Positions 43,624-55,843 of a DNA stretch of 64,000 nucleotides are shown one piece after another (position 1 is the first letter of the stretch; every line of letters starts with the position of its first letter). The DNA comes from Leptodontidium sp. MPI-SDFR-AT-0119 (lineage: Eukaryota; Ascomycota; Leotiomycetes; Helotiales; Leptodontidiaceae). Made by a program: the position numbers and the translations under genes. The notes beneath the pieces are model-generated. The model searched no databases, was not told the origin of the DNA, and saw only the letters and a list, made by a program, of their open reading frames with translations. The stretch covers positions 124,001-188,000 of the forward strand of contig JAHLEZ010000035.1 of NCBI GenBank assembly GCA_020726505.1. Direction: 5' to 3'.

Positions 43624-45461
43624 ATGTCGACTCCCCGCAGAGGGCGAGCCTGCGATATCTGCCACAGCATCAAAATCAAATGCGACCTTGGCGCACTGAA
43701 CGGCGGTTCACCACCCTGCTAACGATGTCAACGACTAGGAAAAACCTGTTCTATAACAGCTCTTATTCGCAAGAAAGATCGTATCGCGGAATTAGAGGCC
43801 TAACTGGAGGAAATGACGAGGTTGTTGAGGACGTAGGACATCCAGGATCCGACGTCCACTTCGGCTTCGGTATCAGATGCTTGGACTGGAATTGGAGATG
43901 GGACTAAGCCTGGGACGCCTATTAGTTTGGATACGAGGACAGGTCAGCCAAAAGCCATAGGTAGAGGGTCGAAGAAGAGGAGACTCGAAGCTACTTCTGT
44001 TGACGCAGACGGTCTCAATGGTTCTGAGCAAAACTCTCCGAGTTTGGAAACATGTGGTTTCGATAGCAATGCAGAAACGACTTCTGGGCAAGTACCAGAT
44101 TGTGATGCAGCCCGTATTCCCTTGTCTAGTCAGATGTGAATACAAAGTTTTGAGAGAACAGCATCCATTACTGCTCCAAGACGTCATCTTCGCTGCTTGT
44201 CCAAGGATACTTTCAGTCGATGCCCAGGATGAAGTCACGGCGATTGCTGCGAGGCTCGCTGCTCCGGATGAGATTGCAAAACAGGAAAAGTAAACCCTTC
44301 CCCTGTCAAATTTGTCCCTGGACCTTAAGACTAACTTTTTGCAAGATCTATCGAAGTTCTCCAGGCGATTCTTATAATCTCGTTTTGGTACCGCCCCCGA
44401 AAAACTAGGTCTATGTTGCTATTGATAGAAATCTCAAGGTGGCCATTGAATTCGCAAACGAACTTAGTATCTCGAATTCAGAATGGGCATTGGGCATTGC
44501 ATCTTTTGAGTCCAACGACAAGATCAACTCTGTAGACGCATGGCGAACATTGAATCTCTGCTACCTTCTTTCATCGAGCCTAGGAAGTTGCATGAGATTC
44601 CCGCCAAAGATAGAATGGAACGTGGACATGGAAATGAAACTCTCTTCTCTAGAATACGGAAGAGACTCTCTATCCACTGACGGCCTGCTCTGCCCCTTCG
44701 TCCGGGCAGAGAGGCTATGCGAGCAAATCAGCATGGAAGCAGGCTACTCCACCACAAACTCCATACTCCAAGCAGACCACGTCAAAACCCGACACATCCA
44801 AAACCTTATCATCGACTGGAGAGCCCAGCTCTTCTCTTCAAACAGCCCCCCAGCCTTGCGAATGTACGAGAACATCGCCACGGCCTACCTCTACGAATGC
44901 ATCCTCCACACACCAACAAACAAACGCTCCTTCGTTGGGCCATACGTAGCCGAGCGTCTCTCTTTGACGGATTTCTCAGCCCCGGCCGTCACGCCTGATC
45001 ATATCCCCTTCTTGTACAGCTTGAGAGACGCTTGTCACACGGCCTTGAACGCTGTCATCGCGTTGGATTTCAGGGATATAGCATATGCGCCCATCGTGAC
45101 TTTCACAGCTAAAGCATTCTACGCACAATGGCTCCTCATCATCAAACTGTACGTCGCCGTCACTGCGGGTAACATATACGGGGCGTTCATCTCAGCGGAA
45201 AGTCTGCAAATAGAACACTACTTACACAAGATCTCGGAGATCGGACATAATATCTGTGCCATTGATCCTGAACATGTGGGTGGCAAGGGCTTACAGCAGC
45301 CAACGAGGAAGATCAGGGAGTAGGTCTTCAATTGCGATCTCTTGAGGGCGGAGGATAATTTGAGGAACCTGCCTGGTCCGGTTGTTTTGCCATCCGGACA
45401 AGTTGATTTTGCGCCTATGGATGGTGTGGATTGGGGGGAGTTCTTTCGACCACGGTCTTGA
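43624..45461 (+). pseudogene. Zn2Cys6 transcription factor broken by several nonsense codons
   Basis: The zinc cluster starts at ATG 43624: RACDICHSIKIKCD ... SPPC-stop-RCQRLGKTC. In-frame stops lie at 43720 (TAA), 43801 (TAA), 43834 (TAG), 44406 (TAG) and 45321 (TAG), all explained by CAA/CAG turning into TAA/TAG. Between them the protein is well kept: a nuclear KKRR segment, a Fungal_trans-like region (PRILSVDAQDEVTAIAARL; DAWRTLNLCYLLSSSLG; long helical C-terminus) and a final WGEFFRPRS. One intron (44290-44345) can be placed; another intron or a frameshift is needed near 44100 and an indel near 44395. It is probably inactive. Its lost target genes may have included the transporter scrap upstream. 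Confidence 0.8.
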
Positions 45462-47690
45462 TGTATTTGAATTTGGTCTTGACGATTTGTTCAGTTTACC
45501 GCTTACTTGAGAGAATTGAACGTGTTGGCGTCAAGTCAAGTCCCAAGTCGAATGCCACTGGGGCGGAGGTATTTCCTGCTCTCAGGAGTGATTGCTCAGC
45601 AACTGAAACATATGGCTTACTTATCGACTTACTCCCAAAAGAAATATTCGTTCTCCTGCAGCGCCAGAAATAAACGCCACTTGACTCTCGGTCCGTAGGC
45701 CGCAGCGAAAGTCTGGCTTATATCTGAATTTCCTCCAATCCCAACTCTTGTGAGGCGACAACGAGAAACGCGAGGAACCAAAAACGAGACTTTTCTGTCT
45801 ACCTACCCACTTTCTCCGATGAACCGAACGTACGGACGGTAGTAAGAATATTCGCTTTCTCCGTGGGACTGGACCTACTGGAGTAAGAATATAGGGCCAT
45901 TTCCAACCAAAAGCACCTTGCAAACCCGCTGTGGATGGGTTCGGTCCTACGAAGAAAGCGAGTACAGGGCAATAGGCAAAAAAAAAACCCCTCGTGAACC
46001 CCTTATGGATGGGCTCGGCCTCTTGAAGAGAGCGAGTGTGGCGCTTCCTGCATCCAAAAATCTGCAAACGGACACTCCCCCGCGTTACACGAGTATCGGA
46101 CGAACCAGTACGTATCGGTAGTACAAACTCCGCTGACAAAAGACCTCCCGGTTGCATTCTGATCATAAGACCAGGCCGGACTTCCCACCAACGCGACATG
46201 ACTCGAAACTACCTACCCAGTTGGCAAGAGATAAAAAGTATAATAGAGCAAAAGAAAAACGATATGTCGACCCCACACAAGAACGTGCGACGAACCCTGG
46301 TGAGCGGAGTCCGTGTGGGGAGGCTCCTCTACTCCTAGAGCATATTACAATATGTCGCACTTGAGTTATAGTAAGTGTCAATTAACAAATTGTCAGTTCG
46401 GTACATTTACAAGTATTACAATCCTCACATAGGAGCTCTAAAGGTGGATGGGAAGTCGCCGATTCGTGGCACTCGCTTTCAAGGGCGATTTTTCCACAAC
46501 TACAATTACGTTTATATTTATTTAAGTTGAGGTAGTGGGTCTAGTAAATGCAATGTATTAGCCCTTTTAACTTGAAAGAATTCATGTTTGTGGTTGTAAA
46601 ATTATATGCCTTTTAAGATGGAAATTGTACTGGTCGGTGCCAAAAATTAGCCGTTTCCCGTTCAGGTGTAGGGTACGAGTAGGAGGATATCATATCAATA
46701 GAAGTTGCGGGGTGCAGGTTCGGAATTATTGCGATTGGCGGATTCCAGAGCCCCCTCTTCTCCGCCTGGTAGTGCAGCCACAGCAGCTGCAGGAACGCAC
46801 GCACTTTGCGGGAGGACAACGGGCGTGCAGAATACGATATCGTACTGTGCCCCATGCAGAAGTCGAGATCACATTGTTTACAATTTACATACAGTACATA
46901 ACGTTAAGCTGAGTTGTACGAGGATACGAAACGACGAAACGGCGGGGTATGAAGTTGGAGGTAGCTTGCTTGCCTGACTCGAGTATTGCAGCTTGTCCGA
47001 TGTTGTTGAACACGTCAAGCGAAAGGCAAAAACAGTCAGCTGGTTTGTGGAGACGGGATTCAAGGATTGAACCATGGTCAAACCCAGCCAAAGTCCTCGG
47101 GGAGAGATCCACAACACTCTAAATGCAACCGCCGCAACTGGGACCAGGGGCCGAAACAATGACGAACTGGTTGCCAATTGCCCCGATGCCCCATAAGCAA
47201 TTGCGATGATGCTTAATTCTTCCATGCCAAGCTTAATCTTAGTCCTGTCTCATTTATTTGTCCGCCGAGCACGGTACGCACCTGGCGGAACAATTACCAT
47301 GGTAAGAAGTGGATTTGGATGGAGCTGAACACGGGAGAACCAAGTTCAGGGGAATGAAGGGGGTCCACAGGACGGAGATTCTACGGTCTTTCGAGTCCAC
47401 CAGTCCGATATTCAGGTCCATCTGTATCCACCACATCCATCGCGTCGGTCCCAGAGGATGGCGCCAGTGTGTCCGAATCGAGTGACCTGAACAAGCTTCA
47501 TGCCCAGATGCTGATATTAACTGACATGCGAACTTGTATGTATATATACCAAGAACTGCCACCTACCTTGGCTTCTCTTAGCCAACAGTCAGAACAGACA
47601 ATCTCGCTCTTTCGATTCGTCCTCTCTCTCTGTGCCAAGTTAATCAAGCACTTCTTCTCAATCCTTCCCGTTTCTTGTCCTCCCACCATC
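45462..47690. other. 2.2-kb stretch without clear gene; promoter of polygalacturonase at its end
   Basis: A 192-codon minus-strand frame (45621-46199) has no recognisable domain. 45920-46040 contains two related blocks around GAAAGCGAGTAC and GAGAGCGAGTGTG. 46390-47460 shows nothing. A TATATATA box at 47541-47548 lies about 145 bp before the polygalacturonase start. Confidence 0.45.
47541..47548 (+). promoter_or_regulatory. TATA box of polygalacturonase gene
   Basis: TATATATA, 143-150 bp upstream of the start codon at 47691, followed by a pyrimidine-rich leader. Confidence 0.4.
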
Positions 47691-49277
47691 ATGCACGCCT
47701 CAACCAACTTCCTCATGGCGCTCCTCGCCGCGCCAATGGCCGTCTTGGCTTCGCCAGTCGCCAACGCCATGCCTGCACCAACCGCAGCCCCAAGCCCAAG
47801 AGAAGTCGAAGTCGCTCTCGAGAAGCGCGCCGTCTCTTGCACCTTCAGCGGCACCCAATACGCAACAGCCATCCAGTCCAAGGCGGCATGCGATTGGATC
47901 GTCCTCAAGGACTTGGCCGTCCCAGCTGGTGTCACCCTTGATATGACGGGGTTGAAGGATAACGCTGTTGTTGTTTTCTCGGGAAAGACTGACTTCGCTT
48001 ATGTGAGTTTGTGTGACCTCGCTTGACCTCCATGTGTGCGCAATTACTAATTACCTTCGTGCATGTAGAAAGAGTGGGAAGGTCCTCTCTTCTCAGTCAG
48101 CGGTACTGGTATCAAGGTTGCCGGTCTCTCGGGATCGACTCTTGATGGAAACGGAGCCCAATACTGGGATGGCGGTGGTGGAGATTCCGGAAAGACGTAT
48201 GGACTTCCTCACACACAAACACTTCCAGTCCAGCTTCTCGCAACACAATTTAATTCAGATCAATCATACTGACTCACTTCCCCTTCATAGCAAGCCCAAG
48301 TTCTTCGCAGCCCACAAGATCACCAACGGTCTCATCGAACAACTCACCATCGTCAACCCTCCCGTCCAAGTCTTCAGTATCAACGGCTGCACCAACACTC
48401 AATTCGCATACATTACCATCGACGCTAAGGCTGGCGATTCTCTCGGCAAGAACACTGATGCCTTCGATATTGGTGATTCGGATGGTATTACCATCAGTAC
48501 GTTTGATTTATCCAATTTCCGCAAGGTGCAATACTGATTCACAACAGAGGGTGCTACCGTCTACAACCAAGATGACTGCGTAGCCGTCAACTCTGGCACC
48601 AACATTATCTTCACCGGTGGATACTGCTCCGGCGGCCACGGTCTCTCCATCGGTTCCGTCGGTGGACGTGACAACAACGTTGTGAATGGCGTTCAATTCC
48701 TTTCCTCCACCGTCACCAAGTCCGTTCAAGGTAAGTAACCACCATGCCTCTTTTCAATTTCTTTTCGAATCCATACTAACCCTATCGCAACAGCCATCCG
48801 GGTCAAGGCTAAGGCTGGCACAACCGGAACCATCAATGGCGTTACCTACGATGGAATCACCATGTCTTCCATCTCCAAGTACGGAATTCTGATCGAGCAG
48901 AACTACAACGGTGGCGATCTCCACGTAAGTTCACCAGTTTCTTCCCACCACCCCTCCTATCCCCCCCAAAACAAATCTTGTGTGAATATCAAACTAACAG
49001 CTCTCTCTAGGGAACTGCCACAACCGGTGTCCCCATCACCGCTCTCACAATCAAGAACATCTCCGGTTCCGGCGCCGTCGCAAGCTCCGGATACGATGTA
49101 AGCATCTACTTCCTTCATTCTTCCGCAGTTTGATAACTAACTTCCCCACCACAGGTCGTCGTGACATGCGGTTCCTCCTCCTCCTGCACAGGTTGGACAT
49201 GGTCCAACGTCGCCGTCACCGGAGGCAAGAAATACGGCAGCTGCACCAACGTCCCCAGCGTCACTGTCTGCTCTTAG
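47691..49277 (+). CDS. Secreted endopolygalacturonase (GH28)
   Basis: Seven exons (47691-48002, 48069-48196, 48291-48496, 48548-48730, 48794-48924, 49011-49097, 49155-49277) give 389 aa. It hydrolyses alpha-1,4-galacturonan in plant cell-wall pectin outside the cell. Residues 1-20 are a signal peptide; a pro-segment ends in a Kex2-type KR at 45-46. GH28 catalytic motifs are complete: NTD (201-203), QDDC with D224/D225, GHG (245-247) and R279-V-K281, with V replacing the usual I of RIK. Pairs of cysteines typical of endo-acting fungal enzymes are present near both ends. Length is normal for fungal endo-PG once the signal and pro-segment are counted. It suggests a plant-associated or litter-decaying life. 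Confidence 0.95.
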
Positions 49278-50521
49278 ATTATCCCAGATACTTCCATCTT
49301 TATTCGGTCTCGCTCTCGGATGCATGGAAAATTCACATATATCTTTATGGATGTCAGCATTAACAGCGCGGCGGAAAAAGACATGGGTTGAAGATGAAAA
49401 TGGAAGAGATGAAGGGGGGTGTGGTTCTCTTGTATATATTGTTTACCTGTTCTTTGCAAATAAAAATTTCCTTGGTCTTTGAAGATGTACGCCCATTAGA
49501 TTCTTTTCGTCGCCGTGACTGGTCTCTGATCTCGACTTCTTTTCCTTTGCATGCAAAGCCTATCTATCTCTGGGGAAAATATCGGCACCTTATCTCTTTT
49601 CCATTACCGCAAGAGATGCGGGGAAATGACCATCAAAAAAAAAAAAATCAAAAATCAAAAATAAACAACGATACATTATAAAATACCGATAAAAGAAAAC
49701 ATCAAAAGCTATCAAAGCTCGGTGTGGGGCTGGGAATCAAAAGGTGGTGTTGCGGGTTGGCGTTGTTGGCGGTGAAAGAGATGATTAGGAGATTGTTTGG
49801 AGTTGTGTGAAGTCAATTGGTCAATATTGTTACATAAAGCTATTGTATGAACTGAAACCATCGCGCTCGAACCAGGATGCAATCTATGAAATTAACCGAC
49901 GAAGTTTCTTGTTTCAAAACATATGGACTTGGAGTAAAGTTAAGCCCGAGAAAGTAATAAATTAAGTTTAAACATTGTTGAACTACGTATAAAGAAACTC
50001 TAAAGATATTACTCTAATTCTGCGAGAGTAATCGCTTGCGGGCCGAACCACTTGCTTAAAGACTCTCGAAGGGAAGACCGAGTTGCGCGCTGATAGATGG
50101 TTGCAGGGAATAGGAGAGATAGTAGATTCTATCTAAAATTCAATTAGGAAATTCTACATCCTCGCCTGCGTATGTAAGTCGTTAGAAGAGGGGCTCTGGC
50201 TACGGATGTACTTAACACAATCAACTTTCATAGTGTGCTAAGTGCTTGCCTCTGCAAAGAATATTTGTATTTGAACTCAGCCTCACACTTGAAGGGAGAC
50301 AAAGAAAAAGAAAAAAAAGTTAAGAGTGCACGAACATAAGCGGCCAAGCATATGTATACAGACTAAGTTCTGTTCATAATATTTTCCCTCTTTAGTCAAT
50401 AAACGGGTGTTAAACCATCCCATCCTATCCCATCCCATCTTATCCAAGACCCCATCTCCTTCACCGAGAGAGAAGATTTGAGATGGTATACCCGATTCCA
50501 GGTTCGATATCCCGAGTACCG
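49278..50521. other. Spacer without gene
   Basis: 3' flank of the polygalacturonase gene and AT-rich sequence. No frame has supporting features. Confidence 0.5.
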
Positions 50522-50662
50522 TCAAGGTTGTCGAGAGAGATGGTTATATATCGCCTGGGGAGATGAAGCGAGGGATTGTGCACTGCCTGTGGCTGCGTGA
50601 GTAACCGGAGAGGAGGAAAGGATGATAATAGCCAGCACGATCATGAGGAGCGGTGGTCGCAT
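50522..50662 (-). CDS. Possible small secreted peptide
   Basis: 46-aa frame from ATG 50662 with a strong hydrophobic core (LLMIVLAIIILSSS) and an AXA-like cleavage site (THA-A), leaving a mature peptide of about 22 residues without cysteines. A longer in-frame extension upstream has no coding character. Short secreted frames arise by chance, so support is modest. Confidence 0.3.
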   Translation of the reverse strand: MRPPLLMIVLAIIILSSSPVTHAATGSAQSLASSPQAIYNHLSRQP

Positions 50663-51512
50663 TTTAGGAACGCCGCAATTGGCTACGATGATTTTAGAAG
50701 AGTCTGGAACATGGATTGGAGAACATCTGAGAGCTGATAAGGAGAATAGATGATGTGTAGACTGTGATTCTTTGTTGTTGTGGGCAATTGGCCAAGTGCT
50801 GAATTCAGGTTTGAAAGAAAACAGTGCTACGGTGTGGAAACGTGGCATTTGGATGGAATTCTGGGACGTATGAAAAGGGAATCTTAGCAGAACCGTCAAA
50901 TTCACACAAAGTACCATAAAGTAGTGAACTTCGAATTACTCCTCATGGTTGCGAACATGACAGAATACGGTTACAAGGATATTGAAATACAAAAGTCTTG
51001 TGTAGGGAATGTCAGAATGCACGTTTGAAAGAAAAGTTAGGAAGAGATACAGCGTACCATCTCTGGTCCCGGGTATGGGAGGCGGAAGTGGATAGCAGGT
51101 CAATCTTCTGCCTTTTGTTGAAGTCATCGTGACGGCAAACCGATCGCTGCTTGGATAACAGTGACTAAGTGCATTGAGAAATCCTCACCGAGAGACGGAT
51201 GAGACGAATGTTCCAAGATCTCAAGTCCATCCTGCAAAGAAAGTCCGACGACATGATCCAGAGCACGAATGAGGGTCGCTTGACGTCAAATCTTGGGAGC
51301 CAAGAATACTAGCACAAGCAGCAAAAGGCTACATCTGAATGGGGTTATATCGAGGTGTTTGCGCAAGATAGAATGCGCATGTCCAAGTTCGGGACCTTGC
51401 TCCAGGTACTAGCAAATGCAGAGGACGGAAATGGGGTAACACAGCCACGGAAAAATGATGTCAAGCTGTAGATAAGATATATATGCAAAGCAAATACTGT
51501 CAAAGTCTAAAA
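50663..51512. other. Spacer without gene
   Basis: Nothing recognised on either strand. Confidence 0.4.
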
Positions 51513-51790
51513 TCACGCCATGCTTTTCTCGGGATACCGCTTTTGCCTTTTATTGTTGCCGACCTTCATCCAAATCGCGATACAACCAAGTATGACCGCA
51601 AGAAACAATCCCTTCTGCAGCACGCTCCACTCAGCAGACTCAGTCGCAGCATCGGTCTCGGGGACAGGGACAACAGGAGGAACGACATCGGTCTTGGCAG
51701 GGGATGCCGCAACAGTTGATGTAGAAACGATAGGCGTGTCTTCGACCTCTCCCTGTCCAGCAGCGAACTCCGCGTGTCCGTATTCAACAT
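51513..51790 (-). CDS. cypB: Alternative last exon of cyclophilin B with membrane anchor
   Basis: Exon 3 of cyclophilin B contains an internal donor (GAAGAAG|GTATCC, at 51879) and this frame begins at a good acceptor (GCACAG|AT, 51791). Splicing them keeps the frame and replaces the IHVEL end by about 92 residues: a polar, Pro/Thr/Val-rich linker, one membrane helix (GLFLAVILGCIAIWMKV) and a basic cytosolic tail. The resulting protein would be a type I membrane cyclophilin. Alternative 3' ends of this type have been reported for fungal cyclophilin B genes as I recall; here it rests on sequence alone. Confidence 0.7.
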
Positions 51791-51859
51791 CTGTGCGTCG
51801 GACAGCCACCATCAGCATGTCCACCAAGCAAATGCGTGCTGTGTTGAAGGAAAGGTACT

Positions 51860-52590
51860 TTATAGTTCCACGTGGATACCTTCTTCTGGTACTGGGAGCT
51901 CGCCGCTCTTGGAGATCTTGACTGGAGACTTGGGCTTGTCTCCACCTCCCTTGGGGACGTTCTCGATTGCTTGGACGATCTCGTAGCCCTCGAGGACTTC
52001 GCCAAATACAACGTGCTTGCCATCGAGATGGCTAGAGAAGTCAGTATGTGCCAATTGGAGGGGCAACAGATTACTTACCCTGGGGTAGAGGTGGTGATGA
52101 AGAATTGGGAACCGTTGGTGTCTCTTCCGGCGTTGGCCATGGACATAAGACCGACCTTGGAGTGCTTCAACTTGAAGTTCTCATCAGGGAATCTCTCGCC
52201 GTAGACTGCTCCCCATTAGCACATGTGCCTCCCTATATCCTCGCAGATTACCGGATACATACTTGATTTTCCGCCAGTTCCGTCACCCTTTGTGAAGTCA
52301 CCTCCCTGGATCATGAATCCCTTGATAACACGGTGGAAGGTCGAGTCTTGGTATCCGTAACCCTTCTCTCCTGTGGCCAAAGCGCGGAAGTTCTCGACGG
52401 TCTTGGGAACGGTCTTGCCGTACAATCCGATGACGATTCTGCCCATAGACTCATCGCCGTGGGTGATGTCGAAGAAAACCTTGTGGGTGATCTTGGGGCC
52501 CTTGACGGCTTCAGCTGTCTGGGAGAAGAAAGCGAAAGTGATGGCGATGATCAACAGCACCGACACGACGAAGCGCTGCATGGTGAACAT
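51860..52590 (-). CDS. cypB: ER cyclophilin B (peptidyl-prolyl isomerase), HVEL isoform
   Basis: Exons 52590-52263, 52205-52079 and 52031-51860 give 208 aa. It catalyses proline cis-trans isomerisation in the secretory pathway. Residues 1-24 are a signal peptide ([17 protein letters not shown]). The cyclophilin fold has the active-site arginine in [17 protein letters not shown], then [17 protein letters not shown] and the tryptophan-loop position filled by L in [11 protein letters not shown], which may alter cyclosporin binding. The C-terminus HVEL resembles an HDEL-type ER retention signal. A second possible 3' exon lies downstream (see separate entry). The ATG at 52590 was chosen as the first true ATG; another lies three codons on. 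Confidence 0.92.
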
Positions 52591-52914
52591 CTTGATGTTC
52601 AATTGATGGGGTTGATACTGAGGTTATGGATTGTTGCACAGAAGGAGTTTCGTGGGACCTTCGGGGGAAAGAAGGAAGAGGAGGAGAGGGAGGAAGTTGA
52701 GGGGAGAGATGGAGCTCGGATATCCAGCTAGAGTTTCGGATAGGTGTCGATTAGAAAGGGCGCTAAATCACGTGAAGCTGAAGGCGGTCAGACCAGAGCG
52801 GCAGATGGAATTTGACATTCAACACCAAGGAAAGCAAGCTCTGGGTAAACATCACGACATCCCATCCTCACCCCCCTTCCACCAATTGAAGCTGCCAAAG
52901 CTCAATTCTTCACA

Positions 52915-53413
52915 ATGGTATGACGGATTACTATATATACCATCTGTCCATCTGCTAACCCTCCCAGGTCTTCATATTAGGGGTCAACTTCCCCGAAACC
53001 AGACTCCTGAAGGTATGGTTGCTGAGCAAGCTCACTCCCTCACACCCACCTCACCGCAACCACTGCAACGGAAAGGAAAACAACTCTAACCCTCCCCCTA
53101 GAAATCCCTCGAGACATTCTACGGAATCGGCGTCCAACACTCCTCGCGCATCCTAGCCAAACACTCCATCTTCCCCGCTGCGCGCGTCGGCGACCTCCCC
53201 ACCAAGACTCTCCTCGCCATCGACGCCGAGCTGTCCAGCATGAAGATCGAAAATGATCTGCGGAAGGAATTGCGAATGAATATCAATCGGTTGAGAGATA
53301 TGGGGAGTTATAGGGGGAGGAGACATGCAATGGGTTATCCGGTTAGAGGACAGAGAACGAGGAGTCAGATCTTGACGGCGAGGAAATTGAACAGGCTGGA
53401 AAGGCTGGGTTGA
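52915..53413 (+). CDS. SWS2: Mitochondrial small-subunit ribosomal protein uS13m
   Basis: The first coding exon is just ATG (52915-52917), followed by 52968-53012 and 53102-53413; 119 aa, the usual size in filamentous fungi. It belongs to the S13 family of the mitoribosomal head: VFILGVNFPETRLL, then FYGIGVQHSSRILAK (helix-two-turn-helix), and the basic tail RDMGSYRGRRHAMGYPVRGQ with TARKLNRLERLG. The tiny first exon was chosen because MVFILG is the conserved N-terminus and both introns have good borders. Confidence 0.92.
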
Positions 53414-54151
53414 GTTCGGGAGAGGGGAGTGGTTGGTGTGCGGATTGGGTGCATTGCTGGCGTAGAGGTAGCGGTACTTTGGGATGTAAGATTATTGTAG
53501 GAATGATGATACTCTTCTGATGCCAAGGGGTGGTCCGGCTGCTTAATACTTGAGATGCGTTGGGTTGAGAGGGAATGATGGCTTGACGGCTGCATATTCC
53601 GGAGGTTTGCGATCTTCATTTTTCCCCTCCCATTTATGTTGAAGTTTTACTCTGCTTGGTTTTACCTTCCTGCCGATATTATCCGCCATGCTTTGGAGCT
53701 CATATCCTGGCCTGTGTACAATGGACCAATATCCCCCTCCCCCATCGATCGTCCAGCACTATCTGGGCCATGCAAGCGTACATAAGCCATTCCACTTCCA
53801 CTTCACCTCCAAGTATATCATAACTTATTATTGTGCAATGACTTATTGAGACATTCATTCTGAGAATTATTCCCCAAATCGCACATTTCGTTCAGCCCTG
53901 GACACACCTAGGCGTTGTTTTGATGTCTCAATTGCAATGAGGATATTCACAGGTCATTCCTTTCTTTGATTGCCGAATCATCCATTTATCTCTCATCCGT
54001 TTAGCATGCCTCTCTGTACACTTCATCATCCACCAAAGTACCAAGGAAATCCCATCGAACCCATCAACATCCACCCCAGAGTCCCAGATATACCATGCCA
54101 TGCCCTCCCCTCCATCAACTATCCCTCAACCCAAACCCAAACCCACACCCC
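53414..54151. other. Spacer without gene
   Basis: Nothing recognised; 3' flanks of the ribosomal protein gene and of the minus-strand repeat protein converge here. Confidence 0.5.
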
Positions 54152-55843
54152 TCAACTCTTCCTCCCACCCTTCTCCTCGCACTTCTTCCTACCCCTCAAA
54201 ATCCCACTCCAAACCTTCCCATCCATCTTCCCCATCCCCCCCTTCTTACCCTCCTCACCTCCCTCCTCATCCTCAACAGGAACCTGCACGCCATTAATCC
54301 TCTCTCCAACCTTCTTATCATTAATCCACGTAATCATATGACTCTTCATAGCCTTTGGCGCAAGAGGTGGATTCCACGTCTTCTCGTCCTTTGTAGGTGC
54401 AGTTTGGTTACACGCTGGTGTGGGTACGGGTACAGGTGCGGGTGCGTTTGTGACCGAGACAGTCTTAGTTACGGAACTGATGCTTTGCCTATACATCACC
54501 TGGAGTTCTGGGTCGAGGGAGGGGTTGTATTGTCCATCATCTTCATCTTCCCTCTCCTCCTCATCTTCGCCATCCTCATATTCATCCTCATCCTCATCCC
54601 CCGAACCGCTAACGGATTGAGCAGCCAACGTCGAAGACGAAGAAACAGTCCTCCCAGAACTCGAATTCGAATCACCATCTCCCCCTCCCCTCTCAATCTT
54701 AACAGGCGTATTCGCAGGTGCCACAATCCCACTCGCCGCCGTTTCAGCAGGAGGCGTGCAAGACATCGATAATGAACGGCCAGGAGATGGAGCTGAGGAG
54801 CGGAATGTCCTTGGTGCTCTTTCTCGCGGTCTTGCTCTTGGTGTTCTTGTGGCGGTTGAGGAAGAGTTGTTCTCACGACTAGGACCTGGAATAGGAATAG
54901 GAACTGGAAAAGAACTGGGACCAGGACCGATAGAGGGAGATGGTGCGTTGGATCGCGATGCTCGTGGACGGCGAGTCATACGCTTCTTCTCGGGACTAGG
55001 ACGATCTGAAGAAGGAGACGGTGCGTTTGATTGCTCTTCACTTTGTTGTTGACCCATACCCAGATTGATAGCCTTCTCTGTACCAGCAACTACAGCAGGT
55101 GGTGGTTCTGTCGTCGTCGATACAACGGGTTGAGGATCAGGGAAAGGACCAGGACGAATGGGCGGCGATGGCGCGTTGGATCGCGCAGCTCGTGGACGGC
55201 GGGGAGACGAATTCTTCTTCTTCTTCTCGGGACTAGGACCGGAAATCAGAGATGGAGGTGGTGCGTTTGAATGCTCTCTGCCTTGTCGTAAAGCCTTTCC
55301 CGGACTCATCGTCTTCTCTGCTCCAGGAGTCGCAGCAATCGATGGTGTTCTCGCCGTCATTACCGCCGGCTGAGAATCAGGAACAGGATCTGGACCGACC
55401 GAAGGTGATGGCGCGTTTGAGCGTGCTCCTTGATACCTAGTGCGCGCATCTGTATCAGTATTCGTAGTCGCTGTGTTTCTAGCTACAGACTCGGGTTGTC
55501 CCTGAATCGAAGGTGATGGTGCTGCGGAGCGCGCGAAACGACCTTTGTTTACTTTCTTGTTAGCGCGGTTTCTGTTTTAAAGACGTGTCTAGGAGTATAG
55601 GGAGAAGAGGGAAGGGAAGGGGAGGCACGCACGATTATTTCTGCTTGTTGCGCCTACGGAGGCACTTTTTTCGTTGGGTTTAGCCACTCCTGCAGCGTTG
55701 TGGTCGGCGGTGGTTTTCGAAGATGATGTGGTTGAGGTGAAGGCCGAGAGGTGGGTTTCAAGATCGCCCTTAAGGCAGCGAGGGGATGCAGCCAAGCTAC
55801 CAAAGACCGCAGGGCGAACAACGTCTGCAAATATTCTTAACAT
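54152..55843 (-). CDS. Hypothetical disordered protein with SNAPSP repeats
   Basis: The main exon (55571-54152) is open for 473 codons. A first exon 55843-55629 can be joined through a GTGCCT donor and a CAG acceptor in phase, giving about 544 aa; that junction and the start are tentative. The protein has about seven copies of an (R/H/Q)S(N/A/S)APSPS unit, each followed by a GPxP-rich spacer, e.g. RSNAPSPS and RSSAPSPG. Basic PRRPRA patches recur between them. A long Glu/Asp tract (GDEDEDEYEDGEDEEE) and a final basic tail follow. No catalytic domain is recognised. It is probably nuclear and largely unfolded; the SPSP sites could be phosphorylated. Confidence 0.6.

Noticed and set aside
49388..49681. 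97-codon frame after the polygalacturonase gene
   Set aside because: Lies in the 3' UTR, low complexity at the end, no family.
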